In this document: positions 6,512 to 9,882 of the stretch, piece after piece
How the letters are laid out: every line of letters starts with the position of its first letter
Position numbering within the stretch: the stretch's first letter is position 1
Assembly: GCA_035633255.1 (NCBI GenBank)
Contig: DASQFD010000030.1
Location: 1 to 9,882, forward strand
DNA: 9,882 nucleotides
Source of the DNA: DASQFD01 sp035633255
GTDB taxonomy: Bacteria > Actinomycetota > Actinomycetes > Actinomycetales > Dermatophilaceae
Direction of reading: 5' to 3'
Program-made: the position numbers and the translations under genes
The notes under the pieces: model-generated
What the model was told of the DNA's origin: nothing
Databases searched by the model: none
Seen by the model: only the letters and a program-made list of their open reading frames with translations

Positions 6512-6784
6512 TCACCTCGACCCCGAGAGGGCGGCGCGGAGCCGGGACTCGTCCACCCGCCAGTAGTCGTGCTGGCGGCCGTCGACGAAGGTGACCGGGA
6601 TCTGCTCGGCGTAGCGCTCCAGCAGCTCCGGGTCGGCGCGGACGTCGACCTCGACCCAGCCCACGTCGAGGTCGGCGGCGACCCGGGCGATGACCTCCCG
6701 GGCGTCGTCGCACAGGTGGCAGCCCGGTGTGGAGAGCAGCCTGACCCGGGTCGGTGCGGGGCCGGCGGGTGAGCTGGGCGGCAT
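6512..6784 (-). CDS. Glutaredoxin-like family protein (CxxC thiol-disulfide protein)
   Basis: This is a 90-residue single-domain thioredoxin-fold protein. Residues 14-26 give the first beta-strand and active site VRLLSTPGCHLCD, with the redox pair Cys22/Cys25 (CHLC). The cis-proline loop is QIPVTFVDG with Pro63. The two family landmarks are spaced as in small bacterial glutaredoxin-like proteins. It is presumably a cytoplasmic thiol oxidoreductase or reductant carrier; its partner is unknown, and in actinobacteria would more likely involve mycothiol or thioredoxin reductase than glutathione. Related proteins are commonly found just upstream of rex in actinobacteria (recalled, not checked). 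The ATG at 6784 lies 11 bases after the acyltransferase stop, without a recognisable Shine-Dalgarno sequence, so it may depend on readthrough reinitiation. The start codon lies inside a copy of the GGTATGCCG motif. The frame is open upstream to 6994, but that part is shadow of the acyltransferase. Confidence 0.88.
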   Translation of the reverse strand: MPPSSPAGPAPTRVRLLSTPGCHLCDDAREVIARVAADLDVGWVEVDVRADPELLERYAEQIPVTFVDGRQHDYWRVDESRLRAALSGSR

Positions 6785-6795
6785 ACCCAGGAGGC

Positions 6796-8937
6796 CTAGA
6801 AGAAGACCGAGCGGCGCTGCATGAGCAGGCTGTAGAGGGTCTGCTGGATGGTCTCGCGCACCTGGTCGGTGAGGTCGAAGACCACCATCGGGTCGTCGGC
6901 GGCCGCGGACCCGTGCGACGCGGTGTCGATGGGCGCCCCGAACTGGATGATCCACTTGCTGGGCAGGGGCACCAGGCCGAGCGGCCCCAGCCACGGGAAG
7001 GTCGGGGTGACCGGGACGTAGGGGACGCCGAGGACCCGGGCCACGCTGCCGAGGTTGCCCAGGATGGGCGCGATCTCCTCGGCTCCCACCACCGAGGTCG
7101 GGATGATCGGCACACCCGCCTTCAGGGCCGCGGAGACGAAGCCGCCGCGACCGAAGCGCTGGAGCTTGTAGCGCTCGCGGAACGGCTTGCCGATGCCCTT
7201 GAAGCCCTCCGGGAAGACCCCCACGACCTCGCCGCGCTCGAACAGGCGCTCGGCGTCCGCGTTGGTGGCGAGCGTGGCGCCACCGCGGCGGGCGAGCGCG
7301 CCGACGAAGGGCATCGAGAAGACGAGGTCCGCGCCGAGCGCGCGCATGACGCGGTGGCGCGGGTGCTCGTCGTGGACGGCCAGCTGCACCATGAGCGAGT
7401 CGAAGGCGACGGTGCCCGAGTGGTTCGCGACGACGAGCGCGCCACCCTGGGCAGGGATGTTCTCGATGCCCCGCACCTCGACCCGGAACCAGCGGCGGTA
7501 GAGCGGGCGCAGGAGCGGGAACACGACGTTCTCGGCGAAGTGCTCGTCGTAGCCGAACTCGTCGACGGTGTACTCGCCCTCGATGCGCCGACGGACGTAG
7601 ACCAGGGTGGCCGCCACGCGGCGCTCGACCTCCTCGGGGGAGAGCCCGGCTCCGGAGGCGGCCAGCCGCAGGGCGGCGATGCCGGCCCGGACGAGCTCCT
7701 CCACGCCCGGCACCGGCAGGGCGGTGTTGCCGTGGGGGACGAGCGTGGGGTCCGGTGCGCGGCGGGCCAGCGCCGTGGACCTCGCGGTCGTCGAGGCGCC
7801 GGCGGTGGAGGTGACGGCGGTGGAGGTGACGGCGGTCGAGGTGACGGCGGTCGAGGTGCCGATGGCTTTGACGACGGTGGCGGCGGTCGGCGGCTCGGCG
7901 AGGCGCAGGTGCGGCCGGGCGGACCCGGCCGCGACGGCCCGGGCCCGGACGGCGGCACGCGACGGCCGCCGGCGCGGCGCCGCTGGCTCCTCCGAGGCCG
8001 GCATCGGGGCGGCCGGGGTCCGGGCCGGCGCCGGCACCTCGGTCCGCTGGCCGGGAACCGAGGTGGAGGTGGCGGACGTGGAGCCGGCGGCGGCGGCGTT
8101 CGTGGTCGTCGGGTCTGTGTCGGTGGTCGGGTGGGTGGCGGTCGTCGCGGCGCTCGTGGTCGCCGCTGCGGTGGCGGCGGCGCTCGTGGTCGGCGCGGCC
8201 TGGGCGGCGAGCGCCGAACCCGGGGAACGGGAACCGGTGCTCGCGCCGGTGCTCGCGCCGGTGCCGGAGCCGGTGCGAGGGGCGGGACCGCCGGCTCCAC
8301 CTCTCGCCGCCCGGTCACCGCCGGTGCCCCCGCGGGTCCGGGCGCCCGAGGTGGACCCGGCCCCGGTGTGGGTGCGGCGCCGCCGCTCGCCCGCCTGGGC
8401 GGTCGCCTTCTTCGACGCCCCCGAGCTGACGGTCGGGCGGGGCCGGTGGGCCGGTCGCGGGGCTGTGGGCGCCGAGGCGCTCGGGGCGTCCGGGGAGTCC
8501 GGGGTCGTGCCTGCTTTGGTCGGGTCCGCCTCTGAGGCTGCCTTGGTGGCTGCCTTGGCCGGGCCCGCCGCGGTCGCCGCCTTCGCCGCGGCCCCCTTCG
8601 CCGCAGCCGCCCTGCCCGGAGCCGCCGTGGTGGCCGCCTTCGGCCGAGCCGCCTTGGTCGCCGCCTTCGCCGGAGCTGCCTTCGGCCGGGCCGCCTTCGC
8701 GGGAGCCGTCGTCGTGGCCCGGGGGGCGGTGGTCGCGGTCGCGCCCCGGGCCGGCGCCGGGACGGCGGGCACCTCGACCGCGGGCACCTCGACGCCGGGC
8801 ACCTCGACGCCGGGAACGGCGAGCAGGGGCGTGCTGCGACGGCGCGCCCGCTCACCGGACGCGCGCTGCGCACCGGCCGCGAGGGCGCTCGGGCGCCCCC
8901 CGCCCGCAGCGGTCCGCCGCCCGGTGGACGCGGCCAT
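6796..8937 (-). CDS. Lysophospholipid acyltransferase family protein with long low-complexity N-terminus
   Basis: The 713-residue product is bipartite. Residues about 400-713 match the actinobacterial PlsC/LPLAT-type acyltransferase family: VVANHSGTVAFDSLM with His506 and Asp513 (a longer His-to-Asp spacing than classical HX4D, as I recall for this subfamily), GVFPEGFKGIGKPF (573-586), RYKLQRFGRGGF (589-600) and VTPTFPWLGPLG (643-654). It probably transfers an acyl group to a glycerolipid-like acceptor at the inner membrane face; the substrate is unknown. Residues 1-400 are Ala/Thr/Pro/Ser/Arg-rich and probably disordered, with VPGVE repeats (41-58), a Lys/Ala-rich histone-H1-like part (79-142), a GTGAST repeat (225-236) and TSTAV repeats (361-380). 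The ATG at 8937 overlaps the upstream stop as TGATG and has GGGAGG at 8943-8948 with a 5-base spacer, so the long start is well supported. An internal start after the disordered part cannot be excluded. Confidence 0.87.
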   Translation of the reverse strand: MAASTGRRTAAGGGRPSALAAGAQRASGERARRRSTPLLAVPGVEVPGVEVPAVEVPAVPAPARGATATTAPRATTTAPAKAARPKAAPAKAATKAARPKAATTAAPGRAAAAKGAAAKAATAAGPAKAATKAASEADPTKAGTTPDSPDAPSASAPTAPRPAHRPRPTVSSGASKKATAQAGERRRRTHTGAGSTSGARTRGGTGGDRAARGGAGGPAPRTGSGTGASTGASTGSRSPGSALAAQAAPTTSAAATAAATTSAATTATHPTTDTDPTTTNAAAAGSTSATSTSVPGQRTEVPAPARTPAAPMPASEEPAAPRRRPSRAAVRARAVAAGSARPHLRLAEPPTAATVVKAIGTSTAVTSTAVTSTAVTSTAGASTTARSTALARRAPDPTLVPHGNTALPVPGVEELVRAGIAALRLAASGAGLSPEEVERRVAATLVYVRRRIEGEYTVDEFGYDEHFAENVVFPLLRPLYRRWFRVEVRGIENIPAQGGALVVANHSGTVAFDSLMVQLAVHDEHPRHRVMRALGADLVFSMPFVGALARRGGATLATNADAERLFERGEVVGVFPEGFKGIGKPFRERYKLQRFGRGGFVSAALKAGVPIIPTSVVGAEEIAPILGNLGSVARVLGVPYVPVTPTFPWLGPLGLVPLPSKWIIQFGAPIDTASHGSAAADDPMVVFDLTDQVRETIQQTLYSLLMQRRSVFF
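7801..7860 (-). repeat. 15-bp tandem repeat, four copies (TSTAV array)
   Basis: Units at 7801-7815 and 7816-7830 are identical (plus strand GGCGGTGGAGGTGAC). Units at 7831-7845 and 7846-7860 differ at one and two positions. A more degenerate unit precedes at 7786-7800. The period is a multiple of three, so copy-number change would alter the acyltransferase linker (residues 361-380) by five residues without a frameshift. Confidence 0.9.
8236..8277 (-). repeat. 12-bp tandem repeat, about 3.5 copies (GAST array)
   Basis: The plus-strand unit GGTGCTCGCGCC is repeated at 8236-8247 and 8248-8259, with a diverged third copy at 8260-8271 and a partial fourth. It encodes the Gly-Thr-Gly-Ala-Ser-Thr-Gly-Ala-Ser-Thr segment around residues 225-235 of the acyltransferase N-terminus. 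Confidence 0.8.
8766..8816 (-). repeat. 15-bp tandem repeat, about 3.4 copies (VPGVE array)
   Basis: The plus-strand unit CGGGCACCTCGACGC recurs at 8766-8780 (one change), 8781-8795 and 8796-8810, then decays. It encodes VPGVE/VPAVE pentapeptides at residues about 41-58, an elastin-like composition at the extreme N-terminal part of the acyltransferase. The period keeps the reading frame. Confidence 0.9.
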
Positions 8938-9882
8938 CAGAGCCTCCCGCCGATGGCGCCGAGGGCCCGCGAGACCGTGCCGGACGCGCCGCCCATGGCG
9001 GCGCCGACGAGGTCACCCACCCCGCCGACGACACCGCCCACGACCCCGACGACGGCCGTCTCGGCGGTCATCAGGCCGGGGATGGCGGCGGCCGGCGGCG
9101 CCAGGGTGGAGGCGAAGTCCTCGAACGCCGCCCGGGTCGTGAACCGCGGCTCGAAGCCGAGCACCTCCCGCATCGACGCGGTGTCCAGGCCGCGCCCGAA
9201 GGCGAGGAAGGACACCTGGTCCGGCGAGAAGTCCACCAGGCCGAGCCGCTTGGTCAGGGCCCCGAGGACCCCGGAGGCCTGCATCGGGACGGGCACCACC
9301 GGCCGTCCGGCCAGGGCCGCCGCCTGCAGCACCGTGATCACGCCGTCGCCGGCCAGGTTGACCACCCCCTTGGCCTCGCCCGTCACGGCCTGCACCATGG
9401 CCTCGACGGCGTCGTCCTCGTGCATGAACTGCAGGCGCGCGTCGAAGCCGAGCGGCACCGGCACCACGGGGAGGGCGAAGTAGTCGGTGATCGAGGTCCG
9501 GATCCGCGGGCCGACGATGTTGGCGAAGCGGAGGGTGAGGATGTCGGTGTCGGGCCGGCGGCGGGCGTAGCCGCGGACGTAGCCCTCCACCTCGATGGAG
9601 TCCTTGCCGAAGCCCGAGCGGGGCAGCCGCTTGGCGGTCATCTCCTCGGTGAACATCGCCGGGTCGCGGGGGGTGGAGCCGTAGACGGCGGCGGAGGACT
9701 TCACGACGAGCCGCCGCACCGTCGGTGCCTTCTGGCACGCGGCGAGCAGCTGCATCGTCCCGATGACGTTGATCTCCTTCTGCGGCGTGCGCCCGCCGGC
9801 GAAGGTGGGGGTGGCGATCACGTTGAGGTGCACCACCGTGTCGACCTCCGCCGTGGTGATCACCTTGCCGATCATCGGGTTG
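8937..9882 (-). CDS. NAD-dependent epimerase/dehydratase family protein, 5'-truncated by window edge
   Basis: The frame runs off the right edge: in-frame Asn-Pro codons precede the Met codon at 9875, and the start of the visible protein aligns to the middle of an SDR Rossmann fold, so the true start and the GxxGxxG nucleotide motif lie outside. Visible extended-SDR landmarks are VDTVVHLNV, EINVIGTMQLLAACQ, VVKSSAAVYGSTPRDP, LRFANIVGPR and the substrate-side LQFMHEDDAVEAM and VVNLAGDG. The position of the catalytic YxxxK tyrosine reads SGFGK, so Tyr is replaced by Ser while Lys is kept; homologues I recall have GGFAK here. It may therefore bind a nucleotide or sugar without classical epimerase chemistry. 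The C-terminus carries a ~40-residue Gly/Val-rich hydrophobic tail. It ends in TGATG overlap with the acyltransferase, suggesting a shared envelope- or lipid-related task; the substrate is unknown. Confidence 0.88.
   Translation of the reverse strand, partial: NPMIGKVITTAEVDTVVHLNVIATPTFAGGRTPQKEINVIGTMQLLAACQKAPTVRRLVVKSSAAVYGSTPRDPAMFTEEMTAKRLPRSGFGKDSIEVEGYVRGYARRRPDTDILTLRFANIVGPRIRTSITDYFALPVVPVPLGFDARLQFMHEDDAVEAMVQAVTGEAKGVVNLAGDGVITVLQAAALAGRPVVPVPMQASGVLGALTKRLGLVDFSPDQVSFLAFGRGLDTASMREVLGFEPRFTTRAAFEDFASTLAPPAAAIPGLMTAETAVVGVVGGVVGGVGDLVGAAMGGASGTVSRALGAIGGRL

Noticed and set aside
6785..6994. Upstream extension of the glutaredoxin-like gene
   Set aside because: It overlaps the conserved C-terminus of the acyltransferase in another frame. 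The 90-residue form from ATG 6784 already contains the full fold.
6754..8535. 593-aa plus-strand and 583-aa minus-strand alternative frames over the acyltransferase
   Set aside because: Both are Arg/Pro/Gly-rich shadows without motifs. The 713-residue frame contains the acyltransferase motifs and has the coupled start with a Shine-Dalgarno sequence.
7801..8816. Tandem repeats considered as CRISPR or regulatory arrays
   Set aside because: Units are 12-15 bp without spacers, periods are multiples of three, and they translate into pentapeptide or tetrapeptide repeats within one continuous reading frame.

Overview
This is a 9.9-kb stretch of very high-GC DNA, roughly three quarters G+C by eye. 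Coding frames have almost exclusively G/C third positions and many GTG starts. The run rex-hemA-hemC-hemD(cobA-fused)-hemB is the classic actinobacterial redox-regulated tetrapyrrole operon, known from Streptomyces coelicolor as rex-hemACD. The organism is therefore an actinomycete; a Micrococcales lineage such as Intrasporangiaceae/Dermatophilaceae is only a guess.

Layout. The window opens with a 30-base poly-C run (1-30), probably a contig edge or sequencing artefact, followed by a plus-strand YceI-family gene (49-624). A 75-bp convergent gap (hairpin plus short GC-rich repeats) separates it from a block that is entirely on the minus strand. Read in the direction of transcription, that block is: an atypical SDR-type NAD-dependent epimerase/dehydratase running off the right edge (9882-8937), a lysophospholipid-acyltransferase-family protein with a ~400-residue low-complexity N-terminus (8937-6796), a small glutaredoxin-like protein (6784-6512), a 193-bp intergenic region carrying a Rex operator and promoter, and then rex, hemA, hemC, cobA/hemD and hemB down to position 700.

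How they work together. HemA makes glutamate-1-semialdehyde from glutamyl-tRNA. HemB condenses ALA to porphobilinogen, HemC polymerises four of these, and the HemD domain closes the ring to uroporphyrinogen III. The fused methyltransferase-like domain would lead towards precorrin-2 (siroheme, B12) if it is active. Rex senses NADH/NAD+ and very probably represses its own promoter through the near-palindrome at 6396-6413, so tetrapyrrole supply for cytochromes follows redox state. The genes are tightly coupled: three of the four junctions from rex to hemB are 4-bp GTGA overlaps and the fourth is a 3-bp gap. The epimerase and acyltransferase genes are coupled by TGATG and look like a separate lipid/envelope-related unit.

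Most worth a second look: (1) an octamer GTATGCCG occurs six times, almost the only place where TAT/ATA appears in the whole window, and appears to dictate unusual Ala-Tyr and Tyr-Ala codon choices; (2) a Rex operator with three half-sites lies over the promoter, and the rex start codon is ambiguous; (3) the acyltransferase carries a histone-H1-like Lys/Ala-rich, minisatellite-bearing extension. I see no CRISPR array, IS element, tRNA, rRNA or phage gene, and I do not find a clearly new multi-gene system here.
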